A stretch of 64,000 nt of DNA. Origin: Ooceraea biroi. Taxonomy: Eukaryota > Arthropoda > Insecta > Hymenoptera > Formicidae. The DNA is taken from contig NC_039517.1 in NCBI RefSeq assembly GCF_003672135.1, positions 2,666,001 to 2,730,000 of the forward strand. Reading direction: 5' to 3'. The stretch's first letter is position 1. Every line of letters starts with the position of its first letter. The translations under genes and the position numbers were made by a program. Below are positions 47,969-60,566 of this stretch, one piece after another. The notes under the pieces were generated by a model that did not search any database, was not told the DNA's origin, and saw only the letters and a list, made by a program, of their open reading frames with translations.

Positions 47969-50900
47969 CGACATCAACGTGATCGGTCGTGAAGCGGACC
48001 GCGCCGACGTCGAAAGCATGGCCGGACATTATCGACTCCGGGATCCCGGACGAGAGCACGCGCGCGCGTACGTTTTGCGAAATATTCACGAGATTCTATC
48101 GACGTCCAGTAGATTGGTGTCACTCGTATCGTAGCTGGCACATTCGTGCCGGTTAACGCAAGTAGACGGCCCGCTACGTGCGCATGGTGGTAGCATGCGC
48201 TCCGCAATCCATACCCGCGGTTAGGGGGGACGTGTTATGTACTTTTGCTGCCGCAATCTCCTCTCCTCTTTCTTCCTTTCACGTGAAACCTGACTACGCG
48301 TCGACTAAGAGTATCGATCAGACGTAACATGCAGACAGAGTGTTTCTGCGGGGTGAAGTTGTCAACCTCCACCGCCCAACCTGGAGGACCAGACGTTCTA
48401 ATCCCCAGGAGGCGGGATAGTTCAGGTGCCTCGGGAGCATTACTTTCCGTATCCACTAAAGTAGGTCCTGAGGGAATTTATTCTTACAACGGCCTCAATG
48501 TACCACCATAGGATAGAAAGAGTTTTTTTTTAAGAGGGTCTGAGACCGTTTTAAATCCCGGCAAAAGTCGAAATTTCCGGAAGCGCCGTCGCGTTTATCG
48601 ATCGATGCGAATCGATTGCACAGGTGCATCCTCGCTGGTTGATGGTTCGGCCGGTTGCACGTCCGGTCGGTTCCCCACGGCCTACGCCACGCCGCCGGAG
48701 GGTCGATCTGACCTCTCGCTTCCTGCAATTTGGCGTTCTTGAAAATCAATGTGGGCAAAGCTATCTCGCGGTTCCCATCGCGCCGGCGACGGCGGTAGCG
48801 GTGGCGGCTTCAGTTCGGTTCAGCTCTCTTCTCCTCTCCTTCCCGCGTCTGAGAAACTGTAAAACGAGGAGCGACGAGAGGAAATCGACGGCGTTGCTTA
48901 ATGTCCCTTTTGTTTAAGGCGCCGTAACGCGCGGGACCTTCGTCCGCACTTCTTTAGCAACCGCGGAAGAAAATATCGCCTGCGATCTCGCGGCACGGTT
49001 CGTCAACACGCAACGCCGAGCCCGGCGCGTTCAACGTTGAAAGTGGATGCTTGACCCCGAATTATCAACTGCAAATTGCACACGGGGCAATTCATGGGCA
49101 GGTCAATCGATCGTGCGCGTCCCTTGTACCAATCGCGCAATGTGTAGCGCTCCGATCGCGCGTATATACGTCACTTCCTTCTGCCGAGAGCGAGAGGCAG
49201 AATGTACAAATTGCGAAAAAAGAGAGATGCGCGCGGTTGCACCTCTCCTTGGGAACGTCTTGTGAAATCGATGTCGCGCGATAGCGCGCGAGATAAGCAC
49301 ACGCGCATACGTTTATTATATGATGATTGCAACGATGATTACTCATGCCTGAGTTTTCGCGAGACGCGAGGGAAAATCATCCGTCCCGTGAGAAAGCGTT
49401 AATTGCATTTTGTTCGACTGTGTGGCCTTCTGATTTTATTAAATTTCATCATTAACATTATCTCATTTAATTCTTCAATTTAATCGGATATATTCGACAG
49501 CATATTTTTTCCAATTACCCGATTTATCGAATCCCGATGAATTCGTTCGGTCACCGAGGTGTACGTGTGTACGGTGTGTGTGTGTGAAAGAGATAGGGCG
49601 AGAGATATTAACGGAATACTCGGTGTGCCGAGCGAGATGGCCGCGTTCTCGATCGACATCCGGTCCGGGATCGTACCAGATATTGATTTCCAGAAGCCAT
49701 TGTCTCGATATCGAACAACCCACCGAGGATAAATCGAAGCCGCTGTTGCACCTCTCCGGCCCGACCAAATAAATCCGCTCTCGCCAGCTTACGCAACAGG
49801 TGGATGCCTTTTTTGCAGCAATTTCTCCACCGCTCCACGCCGCGACGAATCGTCACCGCGAAATCCGCAGATTACTCTCCGAAACCACGAGATAAGTGAC
49901 TCGAGCGATTTTCAATCTCGCCGCCGCGTTACTCCTTCTAACAAGCCGTTTAATCAAGGCGAGCATTGGTGCCCGAAAGTCGGAATCGGCTTCTCAACTC
50001 TTTCAACTCGGCCGCTCGCTCTCGTGCGCCAACGGAGTGACGCGTTCGCGCTGGTTCTCCGCTCGAATCGCTCGCCAGAAATTCGTTTTCCTTCTGGGTT
50101 ACGGGGAACGAAGGAGCCCGCGCACGGCACGGCACGGCACGGCATGGCAGGACGACTCGCTCGGGCAAAGTGAACCACTTTCGATGGCCGCGCGCGTGCA
50201 CGCGTGTTCGCTCGCGCTGGCAGCGAGCAAAGCGGAGTCGTCGCCGCTGAACAATGGAGGCCCGCGGGAGTGCGGACAAGGACGATCCCACGTCGCCCCG
50301 TCGCCGTTGTGTGTGCAGGCCCCCCGAGTTCCTCGCGCGATAGGTGCGTTTCAGATGCGAGCCGATTTCATTACGGTCTTCCTCCCCGGCCCGGACTCGC
50401 TGCTCGCCAGCCTATCTTTCAGGCTCGATCACGCACCGTGGGAGAGGTCGGAGCGGCCGCGCCGGTACCGGGAGCAGATTGCGGAAAGGAAGGCACCTCG
50501 ACGTGCCCATTTTTTTCGGAATGTCCGTTCAATCTCGTGCGTTGAATTCTAGAAGCGAGCGCGAGTTCCAGCGTCGTTCGTGTTTGAATCTTGCTAAAAG
50601 CTGGGCCGCGATGCGTGGTTCTAACTCGGTTATCGAGCGTCCGTTCAGTTGGAAACGTGGGAATATATCGCACGTGAACTTCAGGAAGCAACCAGATGTT
50701 ATTTAACGCATCTCGCGCTGCGTTACAGGTCAGACGTAAAGCGTTAGTGTTACGTCGCAGTATGCGCAAGTTTAAGGACGTGCCTTAAGCGTGCAGCAAC
50801 GAGGCACATGCACACGTATGCACGCGCATGCATCCACCGCGAGTCCGCCGGTTAAGATTGTAATACGAAGGGGGAAGTAATACCGCCGATATTGCGGGCC

Positions 50901-51399
50901 GATTCGCGATAACGCGCGCATGCGAGACGCGTATAATGCCACGAAGTTACGATTCCCGCGCGTTACGTGGATACCGGCCGCAGTATCGCACGCATTGTGG
51001 GGTATTTTCGATTCGATCTCTCGCGGTGCCTGTTTACATTGATACCATTTTCCTGAACCTTGAACCGATCGCGAAACGCCCTTTCTCCCGCGCGCGGGCG
51101 CGCTGCACCATGCACGTCGTCCCATAAAACTATTATGCTAATGACAATGTTAATCGGCTCTGCCGTCAGTGTCCAGTATCCTCGAGGGCGATATCGAACA
51201 CACGTACGACAAACGGCACACGTAACCGGCAATGAGAAAACGCATTGATCATTCCTTTTGCGTGAACGTTCTTTTCGATCGAGCGGCAAGGAGCGCTCGG
51301 CTATCGTGCGAATCGCATAAAACGATCGTCGGTTTAATTAGCGGCTCGGCTGTACGAATGCGAACGAGCGAGCGAGCGAGATTTCCCCAGCGCTGTTAA
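47969..51399. other. Non-coding DNA between two transposon copies
   Basis: I see no supported gene. One patch (about 48235-48510) has a less arginine-rich composition and an open minus-strand frame preceded by an acceptor-like CCCTCAG; it is listed as a weak finding. A 5-bp repeat lies at 50121-50150. Confidence 0.65.
50121..50150 (+). repeat. 5-bp tandem repeat (GCACG)n
   Basis: About five units of GCACG, the last one altered to GCATG. Confidence 0.88.
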
Positions 51400-51983
51400 G
51401 GGGATCCTGGAGTCGTCTGTATTACCGGCGGAATTGGTCGATCTTACTGTACTAATTACTCTTTAATGATTGTATAGAATGAAAAATCCTTCTCCACGAT
51501 TAAAGCATACAAAGAAATATATCGAGCAAAACTCGACTTTATGTTAAAAACGACAAAAAAATTTACAGTTTTATTATCGGCTTATTGTGACGTCACCTCG
51601 TACATTAATGTTCTTAATATAAATGTTTTGCAGTTTGTGTGGCCAAAATTCGATAATCGCAAGGACGGAACAAAATGAAAGAATATGGGGAAGCTTTTAG
51701 AAATGAGTTTAGAAGCCTAGTGTAAAAGTAATTAGTGCAGAAAGATTCGTGATCATTTCGTGCCTACGTATGCCTGTGAAATCGTGGCTGAATCAAAAAT
51801 TGTGATTTTTTTCCGTTTGGAAAGTTAAGTCCTGCTTTTCACATTACATTATTGTGTGTACTTTCATCGTGGAAAAGGATTTTTCATTCTGTGAATTCAA
51901 TAAAAAGAAAATACAGGAAAATCATCGATTCCGCCGGTAATTCAGACGCCGCGACGGAGTTCACTGGCCACTCCAGGATCCTT
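51400..51983. mobile_element. 584-bp TTAA-flanked element, copy B
   Basis: TTAA flanks both sides (51396-51399 and 51984-51987). It is the same length and orientation as 25873-26456, with only scattered substitutions (for example GGGGATCCTGGAG versus GGGGATTCTGGAG at the left end). It has no coding capacity of its own; the open frame that crosses its right end continues into unique DNA and is chance. Confidence 0.92.
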
Positions 51984-51987
51984 TTAA

Positions 51988-53592
51988 TCACGATTGTTAC
52001 CCCGGTTGCGCAATCGCTCGATCGCGATTCGATGCAATCGTCCGAATATAAAATGGAAATCGTTTCTTTCACGGTACAATTTTCACCCGCCGAAATCTCC
52101 GCCGCTCGGTCCCGACGAGGACGTTTCCACGAGCGGCAAGTCGAGTCGCCTTTCGCCTATCGTGGCACAATAAACTTCTTATTCACAACAGCGGGGCGAC
52201 AGGAACGAGTCCACGTGTTCGTGGCGGCCCCATAGCTCTCTCGTCTCGCCTCTTACAGCACTGCTGATCCGAGAAACGATTTCTCGGTCTGCAGAGCCGG
52301 CACGCGGACCGGAGAGCCATACGGTCTCTCGTTCGCTGATCGAATCGCCGTTCCGAATAAATAAATTATCGTTCATACGCCGACTGTCAGCGTGCCACGC
52401 TCGGCACGACACGGCTCCGGGAGTCAGTCAAAGTGCAACCGTGGCCCGCCCAATGAGAGACGGAAGTCGAGCGGCTTCCGCCAGCCTCGCGTGAGAGATG
52501 ACGCCGAGAGAACGGACGACTCTTTTTTTTTCAACCCGTCTTGAATGTACAGGAAATGAACAAGGATGGGGAGTTGCCTCCATTTTTATTGGCCATAAAT
52601 AAATGCACGTCGAGACCGCGACGCGAAAACGCTTGCGCGCGCTTTTGGTTCCGATCAGCGCGGATTTATTCGAGTCTCTTCTTCTCTCTCTTCTTGTACG
52701 GCTTCTTCTCCGCGTTCGGGCGGAGGAGCGAGACGGGGCGAATGGCGAGGGGACGAATGGCGGCGTTTTCACTGTGTATTTACGGAAATTACGGAGCCCG
52801 CGGGCTGCTGCTTCTCCGCCGACAGTGATTCGTATACTACCACGGCCGCCGGGGGAACGATTATAGCTCTCTTGCACTTCTAAGAACCGTTGTCCCTAAG
52901 GTCCCGGGACCTTCGCGAGTTGTTGCCGCTTCTTATCGCGAACCTCGGGCTACGCCTTCCCGGACTTCCTCAAAACGCGATGCTGAAGCGCTGCAACAAT
53001 TAGGTGGAGAACGATCATCTGCGACGATAGTCCTCGCTCTTCGCGGTACTTGGTCTCATAATTCATCCCGTTGAACACGTTAGTACCTCGTAGACCTTTA
53101 ACGCAGCTTGGCCTTACTGTGTCTACGAGACACGAAATGCGGCTAAAGCAAATAGAGCCGTGTACGATGAGGCAATCGCGGTTTCACGGATTTTGACGGA
53201 TTTTCATTGCATTATTTCGATCGTGAGAGACAGAGAGAGATCGAAGCGAAGCCGACAGCTCGTTAGTTCGAGGGAGCAACCACGTTGGCAGCCTGATTAT
53301 TGCGATCGTTCAATCGTTCGTTTGCTCACCATGTTACGCCGATTTCCATTTTATGGCGCAAGTCACACGTCACCGTGCATAATTCTGTATTGAAGCAAAA
53401 CCGGGAATCGGGTGGTAGTACGTCAAACACCTTAATGGGCTTTCACGTGATGATCCTTAAATGGCCACTCGAATATAGGTCGCGAGAGAGCAAGAGAGAG
53501 AAAGGGAGAGAGAGAGAATCGGGATTGTCAAAGCAGGGGACCATTTGTACGCGCTACGAGCGCCTCGTTAAGAGAATCCGTTCGCGATTCTA
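51988..53592. other. Non-coding DNA
   Basis: Only short open frames without family resemblance are present. A GA-rich tract lies at about 53484-53518. Confidence 0.65.
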
Positions 53593-54422
53593 CACCCACA
53601 GAAAAGATTTCTGGACTTAATGCTATTACTCTTTAATCTATCATAAAATAAGATCGCTATAGCGACAATCATATTTATTATTGAAAGAAGCATATTTTAA
53701 TCTTGAATAGAAAATTCGAAAATCTAGATTCAAATAATCTTCGTGCTATCTCATTCATTTTCTCAGAAGGATTTAGATACAAATTTCTAGCAAGTTCAAA
53801 ATATTCTTGATTTCACAATATTGTCAGATCTAAAAGACATCTTATTCTATTCTTCTAAGAGAATTTGTAGAATTTGCACAAAACGGCCAATATTTATGTG
53901 TTGCAATCGAAAATCGGGAAAGTGTTTCTGTTATTTACAATGAATAAGTGCAAAAGATATGGAAATGTCTTATCTCGAATCTTATTTCTCAAGTAAGTAT
54001 ATTGTATATACTTACTTACATTTCCATATCTTTTAATATTTCTTGCATTGTAAATAACAGAAACACTTTCCCGATTTTCGATTGCAACACATAAATATTG
54101 GCCGTTTTATCGGAATAAAGGACGCAGAAGCGCCGAGTCGACGAGCGACTGTGAGAAAATGATGCGTCGACATGGACAAAGCCTACTATAAAGTGGCGCT
54201 AATATCAAATTATTCTACATACAAGAATATATAAGCATAAATGTGTACATGTTACTCTTGTCTGAAGACAGTAAGACAATCTTATTTAATTCGAGAGAGA
54301 AGAATAGAAATTACTGATTTAAATAAAAAATTGTTTTATTTTCATATTTTTTATACTTGTAACACGATTAAATTAGTCAAGAATATTTTTCGTCTTGTTA
54401 TCAGAAATCCTTTCTGAGGGTG
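53593..54422 (-). mobile_element. 830-bp element of unknown family, copy 2 (inverted)
   Basis: This is the reverse complement of 47138-47968. The ends are CACCCACAGAAAAGATTTCT (left) and the complement of CACCCTCAGAAAGGATTTCT (right). The flanks are TA on both sides. By eye there are only a few differences over 830 bp, for example one base in the internal hairpin that makes this copy's arms match better. It has no coding capacity. Confidence 0.93.
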
Positions 54423-57400
54423 TACGAGCTGGTCGATTCCGCGCGCTTGCAGCGAGAGAGAGAAGCCTTATTCCCCGGCTTATAAATATCCTTTAATAGT
54501 TCGTTATTTCTTCCTCCCGTGGTCGTTTAGTGGCATCGGGAGATGCCAACGACCGCCACCGCCGTCGTCGTCTGGCCGATCGACGACGGAAATCTTCAAG
54601 CGAGATTAAAACGAAACATCGGGATACGAGCGACGTGTCGTTTTCCGTCATTCCTCGCGAGTCTTGCGAGCGACTCGTTCGGATAATTGGAAATCAAGTG
54701 AAATAGAGAACCATCGACGTGCTCATGCCGGGCGTGCCGTCGTCGTTTTCCTGGCAGCGGATGTGCGCGCCGCCGTACGTTCGTTCGTTCGTTCGAATGC
54801 TCGCGGAAGACCCGACGCGGAAGGCGAATCGAGATGTGACGCGAATTTGCCCGAGACCGTAATAACCGCGAGCGTGTAACGCGAACCAACACCCTCGTGT
54901 TATCTCGGATCTCGGCAAATAGAATAACGAATCAACGTTACCGGGAATACAGTAACGTGTTCTCTCTTTCCGTTCTGCTCTCCGGCCGGCTACGCCGGGC
55001 GACCTCCAAGGTTGATGCATGAGCTCGGCGAAACGCGTCGATCGATCTCGCGAAATCACCGATTCCGTTTCGCGCGTAACTCGGCTCAATTGCCCGCGCG
55101 CGCAAAAGACGAAGAGGAGAGATATTAATTAGCTTTACCGTTACGAGAGGCCGGCGCGTGATCCTGGCGGGCGACAGGCGAGCCCGGCAGTGGCGATTAT
55201 TAGATAACGAGGAAGCTGTATCATATCGTACAGGTGCGTCCAGACGTGGCATACGTGGACGCACGTGGCACGCGTTGCCAAGTTCGAGGGGAGGCATCGC
55301 GGAAGCGCGTTGGTCGTCCCGCACTCGTTATCGGCTGTCGCGGACAGAAGTCGATCGGCCGAAACACCATCGCGAGGATAAACCGTCGCGAAGGATCAGG
55401 GGATCAAGCGCAGCTGGAATCTCAGCAGCGACCAGCGGGAAAGGAGGGGGCACAAGATAAGGCAGAGATTGCATATCTCGTGCACGAGAGTCCCCCGGCA
55501 ACCGGACTCTAGAAACGGGAACGAGCCGCATCCGCTACGTAGAGGCGCGGCACGGGCATAACAGCCGGCCTGCCTGAAAGCCCGGAAGAGGGTTCGCCGG
55601 GATCGAACGCTTAAAACATTGTCGATAATAAAATCGCACCGGGCGCCATATCGGCGCGCGGGTATTATAGATCGCGAGCTACACCGCGCTGAACACAGCA
55701 TCAGCTTCATTAAGATCTCCATCGTATTAGTCGGGAGCCGCGCGAGCACTCGAAGTAAACGCGGTTTGCAACTTTAGTGTTGCAACGTATCTTTCACGTG
55801 GATCCTTGGATATCGAGCATCATCCTTCATGATATGTATATATTTCTATATGAAATTATCAATGGTACATACGCCCATAGAAAATCCTGCACCGCGCCTC
55901 GTCGTATATTATTGAAATCATCGACGGGGCTCATCATTCGTGTCTCATTAAGCGATCGTGTAATTATCTGCTTTCTCCATCGCGTGCCCGTCTGTTTCAC
56001 TTCTGCATTGATCGGCGATTGACCCCTTCGGTGGACCGGATTCCTCGACGGGGCAGAACCAAGCAAATTACACTCGGCAGGATCCACGAGAAATGCCAAA
56101 TTGTAGCTCGCGGGCAACCCTGACCTGGGCTAACCGGTAGCCAGCTGGCTGGCTCTCTTTTTCTCTCTCTCTCTCTCTTTTTGTTTTTCCCGTTCCCTAC
56201 GGATCTCTTCACCGGCAGATACACCTGCATCGGCGGGCTCGCTCGTGCAAAAGGAAACGAGGGAGCCTCGCACTTTCGCCCAACGACCACGAGAGGCTAA
56301 TATAGTCTCCGAACGACTCGAGTCCGGGTAATTTCTTACAAAGGAAAACAGGCGCCTCCGCTTTTACGGTGCGTAACTTGCGTAACGTACATTCCGATGT
56401 GTCGCGCGTTATCTCATCGAACTTCCGTTCGCGGCAATGGAGATTCAAGTAACCGTAAAGTGTTCACCACGGAGCGGTAAAGAAAATGCAAAGCGCGAAA
56501 CGGGAGCTGATCGACCGGATAAATTTATACGCGGGAGAAGCACTCGACGTTCTTCGATTCGCCACGGAATATTTTCAAAGGTGGATCCGGAGGGCAAGAT
56601 CGCGTAGATTTCGCCTCGCCGGACGGAGCGTGCACCGGACCCGCTCAAGAGGTCAGCCGTATACCTATACTCCTCAAGGCCCTGCGCGTCCCTGTCCCCC
56701 GGGGCAAGGACGCCCACAGTTCCCTCACCTCCATCGACATCTGCTGGGTCGCTGGTCGCTGGTCGCTGCTCCTGCCACCGCGGCGACTCGTGCAGACCAG
56801 CGGCACCGGCAGCACCGCCTGTTGCTCTTTCTCTCTCTTTCCCTCTTCTCTTTCTCTTTCTTTCACTGCGTCTCCTCTGCTCTCTCTTCGCGAAGAATTC
56901 GCGCATTCCGCTATCCACGCGGCATTACCAGCAACAAGAGCAACGCGATCAACGACTAATGCTACCTACGCGCTCTCCTCCTCGCGTCTCCCTCGCGTGT
57001 CCACCGTTCCTCTTCTCTCGCGTTGCTCGCGCACACACGCCACACGTCTCCTCTTCTCCGTCGAACTCGCGCGCGCGCGCCCGCCCGCCCGCCGTTCGAA
57101 CCGGACACACCGGGGAAATTACGAGTAACGCGATACACTCGTGTGCCCGCGCGTTGCCGCGGGCGCACAAAAAGACGCGGCAGAAGCGTATCAGCAACGC
57201 TTCCCGCGCGCCGACGGCGCGTACAACTGCCGGCGCGGTGAGGTCATCCGGGTCGCTTCGGATGCGGAAAGGAAGGTCGTTGCAACTCTGTTGCATCTCT
57301 TCCCGCCGGCGTACACAACGAGCACCGCTCGGACAACCGATAGCTTGGGTGGCGGTGCTCTTTCTCCCTCCCTCTCTCACCCTCCGACAAGCGTGAGCCG

Positions 57401-57657
57401 CTTTTTCCCCGCTCGTAATGTCCATCGTGCGCCATAAATTAGGTAATTTTAGCCGCGCGCCGCCTTCGCGGTTCAGCGACTCCTCCCCGGCGTATAACGC
57501 TTATTTCTCGATGCGGAAAGATTTCGAACGCGCACGCGGTGATGGATTCGTACGCGCAGCACTCACGCACTCGCACTCGGACACGTTCCGAAGACAGGTG
57601 GAGGCGGAGGGCGTCGTTTACCACCGCGAACGCTAATGAGAGGAGACGGGAGCATCT
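54423..57657. other. Non-coding, CpG-rich DNA
   Basis: Several overlapping arginine-rich frames occur on both strands (for example 56445-56918 minus, 56949-57425 minus), none with a domain or splice support. CT/GA tracts lie at about 56156-56180 and 56830-56870. Confidence 0.65.
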
Positions 57658-58599
57658 CCCCACGTAGAAATTGCCGAGGTTGTTTAACTGGCCCAACATT
57701 GGCCTAGTATTGGTAGCCCAGAGTACGGCAGCGGCGTTACACTCCAGTGTCGGGTCTGTACTGGCACAATACTGGCGGCCAGTACTGCAAAGAGTTGGCA
57801 GACAGTCTTGTCCCAGTACTTATTAAAAACCGGGCCATTATAAAATACAGACATGGACCAGTACTGGTTGCGAGACGGGCCATGCTTCGGCAACCGACAC
57901 AGACCCAGCATTCGACTACATACATTGCCGATAATATATAACTAGCAACACAGGCGCGCGCTATAAATAAAATAAGAAATAAAAAAAATAATATAATAAA
58001 TACAATTGTCAATATAACCGCACTGACAGCCACTATGACATTCTGACATTCGCAACACGAAGTTCAAGTCACACGAAATTCGTCGCGGAAAAGAGGCTTC
58101 AATATTCGATAAAAAAGAACTTCACGAAGTTAACACGCCTTTTTTAGAATAGGATTATAACAATATATTGATTCACCAGCGACCGATAGATGGCCAGATC
58201 AAGCGTGACGTTCTCGCTAGAAACATTTGCGTTATCACGCATAAATAACCATCCGGAAAACCGATTTAACATCTTTTTCTTTTAAACGCGATATTAATTC
58301 ACGCGACATTTACAAAATGATTTTACTAATGTTGTTTGCATTAGTCTTTGTTTATAATATTTAAGTCACAAATACAAATAGTACAAAATACATATTATAT
58401 ATATAAAAAATACATTTATACATTAATACATTAATTGGTCCACTTCTATGCCCAATGCTGGTGCAGTTATTTACCGAATACTGGTCCATATATTATTGCC
58501 AGTGTCGAATCAGTACTGGCACAATACTGGCGGCCAGTACTGCCACGATGGCAAACGGTACAGTCCCAGTATTGGACCGTTTTGAAATTTCTACGTGGG
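57658..58599. mobile_element. 942-bp element with CCCACGTAGAAATT inverted ends, family unknown
   Basis: CCCACGTAGAAATT at 57658-57671 is matched exactly in inverse at 58586-58599. Inside each end a 45-bp unit (57744-57788 and 58499-58543, 3 mismatches, core CTGGCACAATACTGGCGGCC) occurs in direct orientation, with extra CCAGTACTGG-type motifs scattered near both ends. The middle is AT-rich and non-coding. Dense short subterminal motifs are typical of transposase-binding sites in hAT, Mutator-like and similar elements. I see no clear target duplication. Confidence 0.75.
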
Positions 58600-60564
58600 T
58601 CGGGGCGCCTCGTTGTAAGGGCGTGTTCGCCAGCGGGGTCAGTCGGATCGGTCGGCAGAGTCGGCGGCGGGTCGTTGGCTTTTTGTCCGGACGCAATATC
58701 CATTGACCGACACGTCGTAGATTAAGTAATTTTATCCGCGCGCCGGTACATACGCACACGTGCTGCCCGGCGACTACCCGGGAATACTCATTCGCGCCAG
58801 ATTAATGATCTGGCTCGCAAAGTCGTGCGCGCCCATCGTTGAAGCATGTACGTGTAACACGTAATGGTTTTTCAAGGCACTGCGAGATCAAATGCTCGCT
58901 GATTAGATGGATAGATTACGGGTGTTGGTCATTTCGCGAGACAAGACCAAGTCTCATCCTCGAGCGCACCAGGAAAGCTACAAAGTGCGAGAAAATCGCA
59001 GATATCGTACACACGTTTGCAAGTTACTCTGCTTATTCGCAGTTAAAAAAAGAAACACGGACCGGTATTTTGACCCGATCTGGCAAATGGGATCAGTAAT
59101 GTTTCCCGTGTTACATTATCCGGTTTACACGCTTCGCGAAGTTTATGCGCGCCGATTGTTCAATTCGATCGGCACCGTGTCTCCCACGAATAAAAGTTCT
59201 CCGCGAGGCAAGGGCGCTCGGTAATAATCGCGCGGAAATTCCCGCCGATTGGAAACACGAGTGGAATTTAACGGCAAGCGCAATTAAATGGTAGCAGATG
59301 TTATTTTATAAATCTGCCAACTGTTGCCCGAGTGGTCGAACGCGTAAAAGTGAAACGTTTAACAAATGGGGAAGCCCGGAACGCTGTCGTCCGCGGATTC
59401 CTGACTCGGGATTAATTACGCGATCGGCCGATTATTCCGCTGTACAATCGTCGGATTTACGCGCTCGGCGCGCCGCGAGATATTTCCTTCATCTCCTCTC
59501 CTCTCCTCTCCTCTCTCGTTCGAATCGGTCCAACGGCGGCGGCTGTGCGGTGCATGTGCATACCTGGACTCGGGAAAATTACGGATAACGCGATATATTC
59601 GTAGTCTGTCGTCGCTATTGGCAAATAAAGTACTGTCTCGTCACTTACATGGTTTACGGCGGCGGGCGAGGTCTTCGAGATCGATTCCATGAGAGTTCTC
59701 GAAAATAAACGACCGCGCGCCGAGGTGCCGTTATCGAATTACTTGCTTGATCGGGTTCGTAATTGGAATATATTTCGATTAAAATGTATCGTCCGCCGGA
59801 GAGAAATTACACGGTAATAATATTCGGTAGTAAGCGATAGCCGTAACAGCGGCGCGATGCATCCACGACGATGTATCTACGACGGCTACTCTAAAATTGC
59901 GGATAAACGCGACTGAAATTAGCTCACGTATTAACCCGACCCGCGTTAGCTATTTGTAATTGATACTCGTATGTCTTGGCGCGGTGTAGGTAGATCCTCC
60001 ATTTTAATTGCTCCATGATAAGCTACAAGATGGGAAGAAGGGTACAGCAACGCTTTCCGGTATATCTACACCGCGTGCAATTGCCTTTTGCCTAACGAGA
60101 CGAGGGGGAGAGCAGATCGCGAGTAGCTAGGCGAGGTCAGGTGTGCTTTGCGCGAGCCAAAAACGAAGCATCCAGCAACGAAACATCCCGTTGTATCCGT
60201 GCAGTTAAGTGCGTGGCCCCTCCCAAGGAATCATCCGCCTGGTCCACGTGCGTGCTCCGGACACCAGGAAATTGCGAGTAACGCGATACCCGCTCGTTCC
60301 TGAAGCTGCAAAAGGCTGCGCAAGCAAAGGGGAAACGGGAACAACAAGAAAGTGGAAGCTGCGGTAACTATCGCAGTAAGGTCCCGCAGGGTTACCTATC
60401 CTCTGCCGAGCGAAACACTTGTCGTTGGGAGATAGCAGGAAACGACGCCGCGGAATATTCTCAAAGCTCCCGATGCCTGGATCGAGGCGAGATTAATCAA
60501 ACTTTACTTTTACGTACTTGACTGTATATATTAAACTCTCTTGAATATTTTATAGCGGTGTTAT
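58600..60564. other. Non-coding DNA
   Basis: I see no supported gene. A CTCCT repeat lies at 59492-59517. A tRNA-like D-arm string at about 59325 has no T-arm and is not a tRNA. Confidence 0.65.
59492..59517 (+). repeat. (CTCCT)n microsatellite
   Basis: About four units of CTCCT followed by CT. Confidence 0.88.
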
Positions 60565-60566
60565 TA

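Noticed and set aside
47778..48134. 118-codon frame starting inside the 830-bp element
   Set aside because: It crosses the element boundary into unique DNA and has no transposase features.
59317..59400. tRNA-like D-arm string (CCCGAGTGGTCGAACGCG)
   Set aside because: No acceptor stem pairing and no T-arm GGTTCGAAT motif downstream.
59649..59690. Possible first exon (MESISKTSPAAVNH before a GTAAGT donor, minus strand)
   Set aside because: The phase at the donor is 0, but the sv paired-box exon needs phase 1, and 14 codons are too few to judge.
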